Position numbers and translations under genes: made by a program. This document shows positions 1-7,397 of a stretch of DNA of 64,000 nucleotides, one piece after another (the first letter of the stretch is position 1; each line of letters starts with the position of its first letter). The DNA comes from Streptomyces sp. HmicA12 (GTDB lineage Bacteria > Actinomycetota > Actinomycetes > Streptomycetales > Streptomycetaceae). Under the pieces are notes generated by a model, which was not told the origin of the DNA, did no database searches, and was given only the letters and a program-made list of their open reading frames with translations. The stretch covers positions 1 to 64,000 of the forward strand of contig NZ_KB891850.1 in NCBI RefSeq assembly GCF_000373565.1. Reading direction: 5' to 3'.

Positions 1-3
1 CTA

Positions 4-25
4 GTGCTGGATTCCTCAAAGGCGG
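4..25. repeat. IS630 terminal inverted repeat, left
   Basis: This repeat is the inverted partner of 1202-1223. The outer 14 bases are identical after reverse complementing, three bases differ, then five match again. It is preceded by TA at 2-3. Confidence 0.9.
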
Positions 26-570
26 TACTCAAAACGGCGCCGGAGGGTGCGGGTGGGTGGGGGTGGTCGGCCCCAGATCCAGGGTTTGGCGCGGGCGTTG
101 AGCTGGGCGGTTGCCACGGCGGTGACCTCGGCGATGTCGTCAGGGCCGCAGAAGGAGCGTCCTGCCAGCGCGGCCTTGCGGAAGATGCGCCACCAGCCTT
201 CCTGGAGGTTGAGCCAGCAGGCCCCCACCGGGATGAACGCGTGGAAGATCCTCGGGTGATCCTCGAGCCACTCGAGGGTGGACTTGCTGTTGTGAGAAGA
301 CAGGTTGTCGGTCACGATCCAGATCGGCCCAGCCGGGTTGGCGTCCTCGACCTTGTGGAGGAACTGCTGGTAGTTGACGCTATTGCGGGAGGAAGCGGTC
401 GTGGTGATCTCGATGCCGTCGCGCACCCGCAGCCCTCCGTAGACCCAGGTCTTCTCCGGACCGCGGCTGTAGTCGAGCTCCGCCTTGATCCGGTGCCCGT
501 CCGGTGACCAGCCGGGCGCGGGCGCAAAGGCGCGCGGGATGACCGGCCCGAGTTCGTCCGCGCAGATCAC
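16..570 (-). CDS. IS630-family transposase, catalytic frame (orfB)
   Basis: This is the DDE catalytic half. The first Asp is in ICADELGPV, right after the formal start. The second is in WIVTDNLSSH near residue 88. The Glu is in WLNLQEGWWRIF near residue 128. The GTG at 570 overlaps the orfA stop, but the frame is open further upstream. Entry by -1 slippage at 618 would add about 16 residues, beginning RTRIVGLYTD, which fit the family better than an internal start. The triad looks intact, so the element may still be active if frameshifting occurs. A one-base deletion in an originally continuous gene is the alternative. Confidence 0.85.
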   Translation of the reverse strand: MICADELGPVIPRAFAPAPGWSPDGHRIKAELDYSRGPEKTWVYGGLRVRDGIEITTTASSRNSVNYQQFLHKVEDANPAGPIWIVTDNLSSHNSKSTLEWLEDHPRIFHAFIPVGACWLNLQEGWWRIFRKAALAGRSFCGPDDIAEVTAVATAQLNARAKPWIWGRPPPPTRTLRRRFEYRL

Positions 571-1181
571 CGTGGCGTCCGATGGCGGGTCGGTGTAGAG
601 GCCGACGATCCTCGTCCTTTTGGGGCGAACTCCGGGTCACGGCTGGTGGTCCAAGTGCGGGTACGGCGCCAGCGCACGCCCTCGGCCAGCAGGATCCGCC
701 GGACCTGGGACCGTCCCACCTGAATGCCCTCGGCCTGGGCGGTGGCGGCCAGGGCGTCCAGGGTCCACTCCTCCGGCCCGGTCACGTCGGCCGCCCACAG
801 CTCGTTAGACGGCTGGACCTCCAGCCGTCCGGGCGGGGCCAGCTTGACCAACGCGATGATGCGGGATCGTTCGTCCTCGGTGATCCGGCGCTTGCGCCCG
901 CACCCGGGCCGGTCCCCGAGCCCGTCCAGGCCCTGAGCGTTGAACCGGCACAACCACTTGCGGACCGTCTTGTGATGGCAGCCCAGCCGGGCCGCGATCA
1001 CCGGAACGCGCAGGCCATCCCAGCTCAGCGCGATGATCCTCGCCCGCAGGATCCAATCGGCCGGCGCGTGCCTCGCCCCGGCCAGCCTGCGGACCTTGAT
1101 CTCCTCCGCCTCGTCCGAAGCCGGACGGGCCAACAGCAACTTCGGCACAGCAACTCGCCCCCGAGCAGCCCGAATCAGCAC
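567..1181 (-). CDS. IS630-family transposase, N-terminal frame (orfA)
   Basis: This frame carries the DNA-binding half of the transposase. A helix-turn-helix region near residues 55-95 contains the GCHHKTVRKWLCRF stretch typical of IS630 N-termini, followed by a second homeodomain-like segment with the RSQVRRIL motif near residue 155. It holds none of the DDE catalytic triad. About 20 out-of-frame residues at its C-terminus follow the slippery site CCCAAAA at 624-618. The frame ends in a GTGA overlap with the downstream frame. Full transposase needs a -1 frameshift; translated alone it would be a DNA-binding fragment that could act as an inhibitor. The frameshift product would be about 388 residues. 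Confidence 0.85.
   Translation of the reverse strand: MLIRAARGRVAVPKLLLARPASDEAEEIKVRRLAGARHAPADWILRARIIALSWDGLRVPVIAARLGCHHKTVRKWLCRFNAQGLDGLGDRPGCGRKRRITEDERSRIIALVKLAPPGRLEVQPSNELWAADVTGPEEWTLDALAATAQAEGIQVGRSQVRRILLAEGVRWRRTRTWTTSRDPEFAPKGRGSSASTPTRHRTPR
618..624 (-). promoter_or_regulatory. Putative programmed -1 frameshift site CCCAAAA
   Basis: On the minus strand the frame reads gcC CCA AAA gga, a canonical X XXY YYZ heptamer. Slipping back one base continues into orfB and restores the expected family sequence (DPEFAPK then RTRIVGLY). Programmed -1 shifting is known for several IS families. No downstream stimulatory structure was worked out here. Confidence 0.7.
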
Positions 1182-1201
1182 CCCTCATGACTACACCTAC
1201 C

Positions 1202-1223
1202 CCGCCAAAGAGGAATCCAGCAC
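1202..1223. repeat. IS630 terminal inverted repeat, right
   Basis: This is the inverted partner of 4-25. It is followed by TA (1224-1225) and G, so the CTAG target is visible on this side. Its outermost base supplies the final G of the MFS stop codon on the minus strand. Confidence 0.9.
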
Positions 1224-2488
1224 TAGTTGGCGAAGACGGTCACGCCGTCCTCGGTGGCGTGTCGCGGCTCCAGTTCCTCGGCCTCGTGCGTGAGCGCGTT
1301 CCTGCGCACCCAGACGACGACGGCACCGAGCACGGCCGTGACCGCGGCGACCACGAACGGGATGTGGATGTTGCTCCACTCCTCGATCTTCGGCGCGAAG
1401 TAGGGGGCGGCGGCCGCGGCGAACCAGCGCACGAAGTTGTATCCGGCGCTCGCCACCGGCCGCGGCGCGTCCGAGACGCCGAGCGCGAGCTCCGTGTACA
1501 CCGTGTTGTTCACGCCGATGAAGGCGCCGGACAGGATCGTGCAGACGATGGCCGCGGTGTGGCTGCCGTACCCGAGGACCAGCACGTCCACGGCGAGCAG
1601 CACCAGCGAGCCGCCGAGCACCTTCAGCGAGCCGAACCTGGCCTGCATGCGCGGCGCCACGACCACCGAGAAGAGCGCGAGCAGCACGCCCCAGGCGAAG
1701 AACACCCCGCCCGACTTGTACGGGGTCATGTTCAGCACGAACGGCGTGAAGGCCAGCACGGTGAAGAACGTGTAGTTGTAGAAGAAGGCCGAGACGGCGG
1801 CGGAGGCCAGGCCCCCGTGCCCCAGCGCCTTGATGGGGTCGAGCAGCGACGTCTTCCGCGCGGGCCTCGGCTGCTCCTTCAGGAACACCGTGATGCAGAC
1901 GAACCCGATGGCCATCAGGGCGGCGGTGCCGAAGAACGGGTAGCGCCAGCTGGCGTTGCCGAGCAGGGCGCCCAGCAGCGGCCCGCACGCCATGCCGAGG
2001 CCGAGCGCGGACTCGTAGAGCAGGATCGCGGCGGCGGAGCCACCGGCCGCCGCGCCGACGATGACGGCGAGCGCGGTCGACACGAAGAGCGCGTTGCCCA
2101 GGCCCCAGCCGGCCCGGAAGCCGACCAGCTGGCCGACGGAGTCCGAGGTGCCGGCGAGACCCGCGAAGATCACGACCAGCGCGAGCCCGACGAGCAGGGT
2201 CTTCTTGCCGCCGATCCGGCTGGAGACGAACCCGGTCACCAGCATCGCGATCGCGGTGATGAGGAAGTACGAGGTGAAGAGCAGGGAGACCTGACTCGGC
2301 GTCGCCTGAAGCCCCTGCGCGATCGACGGCAGGATCGGGTCGACGAGCCCGATGCCCATGAACGCGACGACGGATGCCCCGGCGGTCGCCCAGACCGCCT
2401 TCGGTTGACGCAGGAGGCTGCCCGCACCTGCGTCGAACGTGTCCCCTTCGGCGGGACCTCTTGTACTGCCCGTACCGCTGTGGCTCAT
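1223..2488 (-). CDS. MFS drug-efflux-type transporter
   Basis: A 421-residue, about 12-helix major facilitator that presumably exports a small molecule by proton antiport. The N-terminal domain shows the helix-1 motif GIGLVDPILPSIA and the loop-2/3 signature GFVSSRIGGKKTLL. This points to the DHA1 drug:H+ antiporter group; the substrate cannot be read. The ATG at 2488 was chosen over the longer frame (to 2557) because AAGGA lies about 7 bases upstream and the extra 23 residues are low complexity. The stop codon TAG falls at the IS630 insertion point and is rebuilt by it, so the protein appears full length. An AT-rich upstream stretch (about 2550-2590) contains a short TTAG-N5-CTAA inverted repeat at 2566-2578, a weak operator candidate. 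Confidence 0.85.
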   Translation of the reverse strand: MSHSGTGSTRGPAEGDTFDAGAGSLLRQPKAVWATAGASVVAFMGIGLVDPILPSIAQGLQATPSQVSLLFTSYFLITAIAMLVTGFVSSRIGGKKTLLVGLALVVIFAGLAGTSDSVGQLVGFRAGWGLGNALFVSTALAVIVGAAAGGSAAAILLYESALGLGMACGPLLGALLGNASWRYPFFGTAALMAIGFVCITVFLKEQPRPARKTSLLDPIKALGHGGLASAAVSAFFYNYTFFTVLAFTPFVLNMTPYKSGGVFFAWGVLLALFSVVVAPRMQARFGSLKVLGGSLVLLAVDVLVLGYGSHTAAIVCTILSGAFIGVNNTVYTELALGVSDAPRPVASAGYNFVRWFAAAAAPYFAPKIEEWSNIHIPFVVAAVTAVLGAVVVWVRRNALTHEAEELEPRHATEDGVTVFAN

Positions 2489-2686
2489 GCCCGTCCTTCT
2501 TCCGTGTTCCGGCCGTCCGTGTTCCGGTTCTGCGTCCCGGATGGTTGCCGTATACACACGATAAGTTAGAGCGGCTAATTAATGCAAGCTACATGTATCT
2601 GTGCGGGTGGAACAGGGCGGATCGGCGCACTCCGGACGGGTGATCGTCCTTGACGCGGCGCGGGACGGGGAGGACCGTGGGGCTTT

Positions 2687-3325
2687 ATGAGGGGCGAACC
2701 CAGTTGCCCGAAGTGTGGTGGCCGGGTCAGGGCTCCCGGACTCTTTGCCGACTCCTGGCAGTGTGATGTGCACGGGACCGTGCATCCGCTGCAGCCTGTG
2801 ATCCCGCCCAGCGTCGAGGCGCTCAGTGTCGTGGTGCGCCGCGCCCAGGTACCCGTGTGGATGCCGTGGCCGCTGCCCGTCGGCTGGCTGTTCACCGGCG
2901 TGGCGAACGCGGGGGACGACCGGCACGGCGGCCGCGCCACCGCCGTCGCCTGCTCCGGCCCCGCGCCGCTCGGCGGCATCGGCGAGCTGGTGCTCGTCGC
3001 CGAGGAGCTCGGCGTCGGGCTCGGCGCGCGCTACGCGGGCATCGACGGCCCCGACCCCGGACCGCACATGGACGTCGTCGGGCCGCCGCAGGCCAAGGTC
3101 GTCGCGGCCGGCCGGCCCACCGCGATGTGGCAGGTGCGGGGCGGCGCGGACGACCGTGCCGTGTTCGCGGGCGAGGCGCGCGGCCTGTGGCTGTGGGCGA
3201 TCGTGTGGCCCGCGCAGTCCGGACTGCTGATGTACGACGAACTGGTGCTGACCGATCTGCGGGACGCGGGCGCCGAGGTGGAGCTGCTGCCGTGCGGGGC
3301 ACTGTCGCCGCAGATCCTCCAGTGA
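2687..3325 (+). CDS. DUF6758 family protein with N-terminal zinc ribbon
   Basis: A 212-residue protein of a family I recognise from Streptomyces as DUF6758; function unknown. The N-terminus has CPKC at residues 7-10 and a later CDVH around residues 26-29, a probable zinc-ribbon knuckle. The remainder is a soluble alpha/beta-looking domain rich in Gly and Ala with Trp-rich strands (WMPWPLPVGWLF, GLWLWAIVW). The ATG at 2687 follows GGGGAGGACC at a slightly long spacing. It stands alone between the divergent MFS gene and the PHP gene downstream on the same strand. Confidence 0.8.
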   Translation: MRGEPSCPKCGGRVRAPGLFADSWQCDVHGTVHPLQPVIPPSVEALSVVVRRAQVPVWMPWPLPVGWLFTGVANAGDDRHGGRATAVACSGPAPLGGIGELVLVAEELGVGLGARYAGIDGPDPGPHMDVVGPPQAKVVAAGRPTAMWQVRGGADDRAVFAGEARGLWLWAIVWPAQSGLLMYDELVLTDLRDAGAEVELLPCGALSPQILQ

Positions 3326-3466
3326 GCCGGTGAAGCCGCCGTACGCGTAAGGGGCCGGGCCGCGGTTCACTCGTGACGGGAGTGTGCGAAATCCCCGTTA
3401 TCCTGGAGCGGCCGCTTCCTTCCGTCCGTCCCCGTCCGTCCCCGTCCGAGCCTGGAGTACGCAGCC

Positions 3467-4330
3467 GTGCGCATCGATCTGCACACCCACTCCACCGCTT
3501 CCGACGGCACGGACAGCCCGGCCGAGCTGGTGCGCAACGCCGCCGCTGCCGGTCTGGACGTCGTGGCACTCACCGACCACGACACCACGCGCGGGCACGC
3601 CGAGGCGATCGCGGCCCTCCCGGAAGGGCTGACCCTCGTCACCGGCGCCGAGCTCTCCTGCCGCCTCGACGGCGTGAGCATGCACATGCTGGCGTACCTC
3701 TTCGACCCGGAGAACGCCGAACTGCTCGCCGAGCGCGAGCTGGTCCGCGACGACCGCGTCCCGCGCGCCAAGGGCATGATCGCCAAGCTGAACGAGCTGG
3801 GCGTGCCCGTCACCTGGGAGCAGGTCGCCCGGATCGCCGGCGACGGCTCGGTCGGCCGCCCGCACATCGCCTCCGCGCTCGTCGAGCTGGGCGTCGTGCC
3901 CACGGTCTCCGACGCGTTCACGCAGAACTGGCTGGCCGACGGCGCCCGCGCGTACGTCGCCAAGCACGAGACCGACCCCTTCGAGGCGATCCGCCTGGTC
4001 AAGGCCGCCGGAGGCGTCACCGTCTTCGCGCACCCGGCCGCCACCAAGCGGGGCCGCACCGTCCCGGAGACGTCGATCGCGAAGCTGGCCGAGGCCGGAC
4101 TCGACGGCATCGAGGTCGACCACATGGACCACGACCCGGCGACCCGGGACCGCCTGCGCGGCCTCGCCGCCGACGTCGGGCTGCTGACCACCGGCTCCTC
4201 GGACTACCACGGCAGCCGCAAGACGTGCGTCCTCGGCGAGTACACCACCGACCCCGAGATCTACGGGGAGATCACGCGCCGCGCCACGGGCGCCTTCCCG
4301 GTACCCGGCGCCGGCGGACGCCGCGCCTGA
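3467..4330 (+). CDS. PHP-domain phosphoesterase
   Basis: A 287-residue PHP-family metal-dependent phosphoesterase. It resembles the YciV/RNase AM group, which acts on 3',5'-nucleoside bisphosphates or short RNA 5' ends. The metal-binding motifs run in the family order: DLHTHST at residues 4-10, LTDHDT near 36-41, GAELSC near 63, FAHPA near 187 and SSDYHG near 245. The GTG start at 3467 has GGAG about 9 bases upstream and yields the standard MRIDLHTHS N-terminus. MarC follows after 47 bases on the same strand, so the two are probably cotranscribed. Family assignment is strong; the substrate is inferred. Confidence 0.88.
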   Translation: MRIDLHTHSTASDGTDSPAELVRNAAAAGLDVVALTDHDTTRGHAEAIAALPEGLTLVTGAELSCRLDGVSMHMLAYLFDPENAELLAERELVRDDRVPRAKGMIAKLNELGVPVTWEQVARIAGDGSVGRPHIASALVELGVVPTVSDAFTQNWLADGARAYVAKHETDPFEAIRLVKAAGGVTVFAHPAATKRGRTVPETSIAKLAEAGLDGIEVDHMDHDPATRDRLRGLAADVGLLTTGSSDYHGSRKTCVLGEYTTDPEIYGEITRRATGAFPVPGAGGRRA

Positions 4331-4377
4331 CGCTCGCCCCCACCTCTCCGCTCCACTCCCGCAAGGCAAGACCCACT

Positions 4378-4983
4378 GTGTTCGACGCTGCCGTCTTCGG
4401 ATCCCTTTTTCTCACGCTTTTTGTGATTATGGATCCCCCCGGAATCACCCCGATCTTCCTCGCCCTCACCGCGGGCCGCCCCGCCAAGGTCCAGAAGCGG
4501 ATGGCCTTCCAGGCCGTCTGTGTCGCCTTCGGCGTCATCACCGTCTTCGGCATCCTGGGCCAGCGGATCCTCGACTATCTGCACGTCTCCGTGCCCGCCC
4601 TGATGATCGCGGGCGGTCTGCTCCTGCTGCTGATCGCGCTCGACCTGCTGACCGGCAAGACGGACGAGCCCAAGCAGACGAAGGACGTGAACGTCGCCCT
4701 CGTCCCGCTCGGCATGCCGCTGCTCGCCGGGCCCGGCGCGATCGTCTCCGTCATCCTCGCCGTGCAGAAGGCGGACTCGTTCTCGAGCCAGGTCTCGGTC
4801 TGGTCGGCGATCCTCGCCATCCACGTCGTCCTGTGGCTCGTCATGCGCTACTCGCTGGTGATCATCCGAGTCATCAAGGACGGCGGCGTGGTCCTGGTGA
4901 CCCGGCTCGCGGGCATGATGCTGTCGGCGATCGCCGTGCAGCAGATCATCAACGGCGTGACCCAGGTGATTCGGTCGAGCTGA
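4378..4983 (+). CDS. MarC/UPF0056 family inner-membrane protein
   Basis: A 201-residue integral membrane protein with about six helices, of the MarC (UPF0056) family. Family-typical features are the start FDAAVFGSLFLTLFVIMDPPGITPIFLALT, with a Pro-rich turn in helix 1, and a central PLAGPGA-like motif (GMPLLAGPGAIVSVILA, about residues 115-131). MarC proteins were once linked to antibiotic resistance but their role is unsettled. The GTG at 4378 begins the protein exactly at the family N-terminus. A strong hairpin follows the stop. It is probably in an operon with the PHP gene. Confidence 0.88.
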   Translation: MFDAAVFGSLFLTLFVIMDPPGITPIFLALTAGRPAKVQKRMAFQAVCVAFGVITVFGILGQRILDYLHVSVPALMIAGGLLLLLIALDLLTGKTDEPKQTKDVNVALVPLGMPLLAGPGAIVSVILAVQKADSFSSQVSVWSAILAIHVVLWLVMRYSLVIIRVIKDGGVVLVTRLAGMMLSAIAVQQIINGVTQVIRSS

Positions 4984-5000
4984 TCCCCGTACCCACGCGC

Positions 5001-5035
5001 GAAGCCCCCGTACGCACCGTGCGTACGGGGGCTTC
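5001..5035. terminator. Perfect 16-17 bp hairpin between marC and the 50-aa gene
   Basis: GAAGCCCCCGTACGCA (5001-5016) pairs with its exact complement at 5020-5035 across a 3-base loop. It lies between convergent genes, so it can terminate both. No long U tract follows, as is common in streptomycetes. Confidence 0.85.
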
Positions 5036-5058
5036 GAAGTGTGTGAGTCGCTACGCCG

Positions 5059-5211
5059 TTACGAGGCGGCCGACTCGGCCGGGCGGATGTAGAGGCGCTG
5101 CCCGATGGCGGCGGCCTGCTGAACGATCCGGTTGACGGAGGCGGCGTCCACGACGGTGGTGTCCACGGCGGTGCCGTCGACGTCGTCGAGTCGCATGATT
5201 TCGAAGCGCAA
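5059..5211 (-). CDS. Small conserved-type peptide, 50 aa, TTG start
   Basis: This short minus-strand gene encodes 50 residues beginning MRFEIMRLDDVDGTAVD and ending IRPAESAAS. The TTG at 5211 has a GGGAGAAG ribosome-binding site 3-10 bases upstream. The alternative ATG at 5196 would lose five residues and has a poorer site. Codon third positions are strongly G/C biased, as in real genes, and the gene ends just before the hairpin shared with marC. I remember similar short proteins in other Streptomyces genomes, but no function. It is predicted soluble, with a VNRIVQQAAAIGQRL amphipathic helix. The family is not recognised. Confidence 0.7.
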   Translation of the reverse strand: MRFEIMRLDDVDGTAVDTTVVDAASVNRIVQQAAAIGQRLYIRPAESAAS

Positions 5212-5472
5212 GGGCTTCTCCCTTCGTCTGGTCATCCTCCTGAAGGAGAACTGCTGGTGCAGGACATCAGTCTCGTCCCGCCGTACGGCCAGGCGGTTGC
5301 CTGCCCGTTAAGAGTGGATTGCGTGGCTACAGTGCCCCGCGTTCTGTATGGGTACAACGGGTTGCCCCCTGCAAACATTCCCTACGCTAAAGAAATTTTT
5401 CGAGAAACTAATTACTGACGAGTAGCGAGACCGGTTGTGCACGCCGTGTGACGCCCGGGACAATGGGCGGCG

Positions 5473-6387
5473 ATGAACGCAACAGACCCGGACAGCAGTC
5501 CTCCGGACGACCTCACCGCCCGCCTCGACGCCACGAACGACCTGCTGCGGCGGATGCTCGCGGAGGTCGCGAAGACCCCGTCGACCCACGCGATCTTCGT
5601 CGACGCCGGATACCTCTACGCCGCGGCCGGGCGCCTCGTCGCGGGCACCGAGGACCGGCGCGCCTTCGACCTCGACGCCGAGGGCATCATCGACGCGCTC
5701 ATCGACAAGGCCCGCACGATCTTCGCGGACAGCCGGCTGCTGCGCGTGTACTGGTACGACGGCGCCCGGCGCCGCATCCACACCACCGAGCAGCAGTCGA
5801 TCGCCGAGCTGCCCGACGTCAAGGTCCGGCTGGGCAACCTGAACGCGAACAACCAGCAGAAGGGCGTCGACTCACTGATCAGGACCGACCTCGAATCGCT
5901 GGCCCGGCACCGCGCCATCAGCGACGCCGCCCTCCTCGGCGGCGACGAGGACCTGGTCTCCGCCGTCGAGGCGGCCCAGGGCTACGGCGCCCGCGTCCAC
6001 CTCTGGGGCATCGAGGCGCCCGAGGGCCGCAACCAGGCCGAGCCGCTCCTCTGGGAGGTCGACAGCCAGCGCACGTTCGACCTCGACTTCGTGAAGCCGT
6101 ACGTCTCGCGCCGCGCCACCGCCTCGTACGACAACACGGACCAGCCGCGCCCGAGCCGCGACCAGGTCCGTTTCGTCGGCGCCCAGCTCGCCGCGCGCTG
6201 GCTGGGGGAGCGTGGCACCGAATCCCTCGCGCAGCTGCTGCCCGGCCACCCCTACCTGCCCGGCTCGGTCGACCAGGAACTGCTCGTCGAGGCGGAGAGC
6301 ATGCTCCAGTACTCGCTGCGCGGCCACGCCGACCTGCGGCGGGCGCTGCGCGACGGGTTCTGGAGCCACCTCCAGGCGCAGTACTAG
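5473..6387 (+). CDS. NYN-domain (PIN-like) protein, putative RNase
   Basis: A 304-residue protein with an NYN domain, a PIN-like nuclease fold, at about residues 35-175. Acidic positions expected in the metal site are visible: FVDAGYLY (D near 42), YWYDGARRR (D near 95), GVDSLIRTDL (D near 138) and LLGGDEDL (D near 159-160). The N-terminal 35 residues are probably flexible. The C-terminal 100 residues form a separate helical domain of unknown role. RNA processing or decay is likely for the family; the target is unknown. The gene converges on the alpha/beta hydrolase with only 7 bases between stop codons and no separate terminator. Confidence 0.85.
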   Translation: MNATDPDSSPPDDLTARLDATNDLLRRMLAEVAKTPSTHAIFVDAGYLYAAAGRLVAGTEDRRAFDLDAEGIIDALIDKARTIFADSRLLRVYWYDGARRRIHTTEQQSIAELPDVKVRLGNLNANNQQKGVDSLIRTDLESLARHRAISDAALLGGDEDLVSAVEAAQGYGARVHLWGIEAPEGRNQAEPLLWEVDSQRTFDLDFVKPYVSRRATASYDNTDQPRPSRDQVRFVGAQLAARWLGERGTESLAQLLPGHPYLPGSVDQELLVEAESMLQYSLRGHADLRRALRDGFWSHLQAQY

Positions 6388-6394
6388 GCGCGGG

Positions 6395-7270
6395 TCACCG
6401 AGCCTCGGTGCAGCGGTCCCAGAAGGCGGCCAGCGCGGCGGCCGTCTCCAGCGGGCGGTCGGTGTTGGGGGAGTGCTCGGCCCCGGCGATCACGGAGCGC
6501 TCGGCGCCGAGCCGCTGTGCCATCTCGTCGAGCAGCGGCACCGGCCAGGTGTCGTCCCGCTCGCCCGACACGACGTGCACCGGCGGCGCGAGCGCGGCCA
6601 GTTCGTCGACCCGGTCCGGCTCGGTGCACAACTGCCGTCCGGTGGCGATGAGCTGGGCCGGACTGTTGAGCATCCAGCGCCGCCGCAGCTCGTCCCCGTC
6701 CGTGGTGTCGCGCACGTCGGCCACGTCCTCGGCGGTGTCGAGGGCCTGGATGGCCTCCCAGACCTGCGCCATGTCGAGGGCGGCGAGCGCGTCCTGGAGC
6801 AGCTTGACGCGCTGCCGCTGGGGCTCGGTGACGGCGGCGGGGCCCGACGCCATCAGCGTCAGGGACGCGAACGGCCCGGGATCCGCGATGACCGCGGCCC
6901 GTGCCACGAGCCCGCCGAGCGAGTGCCCGAGCAGATGCACCTCCGGTACGTCGAGCGCGGCGGCCTGGGCGAGCACGTCACGTGCCAACTCGCCCTGCGC
7001 GTAAGGGGTTTCGTCGTCCTTCGGGCCGCCCGACTCGTACTGCCCGCGCCCGTCGACGGCGACGGTCCGGTACCCGGCCGCGCCCAGGGGGCCGTGCAGC
7101 GCGATGAAGTCCTCCTTGCTGCCGGTGAACCCGGGCAGCAGCAGGACGGTGCCGCGGACGGGCCGCCCGGACTCCGGCTCACCGGTGAGGGCGGCGAACT
7201 CGCCGCGCGCGGTGGCCAGTCGGTGGGCACGGGTACCGGGCGGCGGCGTGAAGGTCGGGGGCCTGCTCAT
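6395..7270 (-). CDS. Alpha/beta hydrolase
   Basis: A 291-residue single-domain alpha/beta-hydrolase-fold enzyme, cytosolic (no signal peptide). The nucleophile elbow is GHSLGG (residues about 118-123). An early strand/oxyanion motif VLLLPGFTGS lies at about 43-52. The acid is likely in VVSGERDDTWP and the histidine in AGAEHSPNTD near the C-terminus. It ends in FWDRCTEAR. It could be an esterase, lactonase or thioesterase; the sequence does not decide. The ATG at 7270 is the only sensible start, though the ribosome-binding site is weak. Confidence 0.85.
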   Translation of the reverse strand: MSRPPTFTPPPGTRAHRLATARGEFAALTGEPESGRPVRGTVLLLPGFTGSKEDFIALHGPLGAAGYRTVAVDGRGQYESGGPKDDETPYAQGELARDVLAQAAALDVPEVHLLGHSLGGLVARAAVIADPGPFASLTLMASGPAAVTEPQRQRVKLLQDALAALDMAQVWEAIQALDTAEDVADVRDTTDGDELRRRWMLNSPAQLIATGRQLCTEPDRVDELAALAPPVHVVSGERDDTWPVPLLDEMAQRLGAERSVIAGAEHSPNTDRPLETAAALAAFWDRCTEAR

Positions 7271-7345
7271 GCCGCGAGGTTACGTGGTGGGGTCGGCCGG
7301 GGCGACACGGAGGGGCAGGGGGCTCGGCGGCCGGGGTGGTACGGC

Positions 7346-7383
7346 GAAGGCCCGGGCCCCGCGTGTGCGGGACCCGGGCCTTC
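7346..7383. terminator. 17-bp hairpin downstream of the DEAD-box helicase
   Basis: GAAGGCCCGGGCCCCGC (7346-7362) pairs with 7367-7383 with one G-U pair and a 4-base GTGT loop. It lies just past the helicase stop codon at 7398 (minus strand). Confidence 0.85.
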
Positions 7384-7397
7384 TACCGATGACGTGC

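Larger units (their letters stand above)
4..1223 (-). mobile_element. IS630-family insertion sequence, complete
   Basis: The element is bounded by 22-bp terminal inverted repeats at 4-25 and 1202-1223. They begin GTGCTGGATTCCTC, differ only at three central bases (AAA versus TTT) and end GGCGG. A TA dinucleotide flanks each end (2-3 and 1224-1225) within CTAG, the target-duplication pattern known for IS630/mariner-type elements. One transposase, split over two frames, fills the interior on the minus strand. The element sits at the stop codon of the adjacent MFS gene. The left flank lies outside the window, so the target duplication is inferred from bases 1-3 only. Confidence 0.93.

Noticed and set aside
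1..2488. IS630 insertion as a disrupted MFS pseudogene
   Set aside because: The MFS frame is continuous from 2488 to its stop at the IS boundary and has a normal length with about 12 helices, so it is not broken.
5340..5430. AT-rich patch upstream of the NYN gene as a promoter
   Set aside because: TTGCCC and TACGCT are present but spaced 15 bases apart and match poorly; not strong enough to list as a site.
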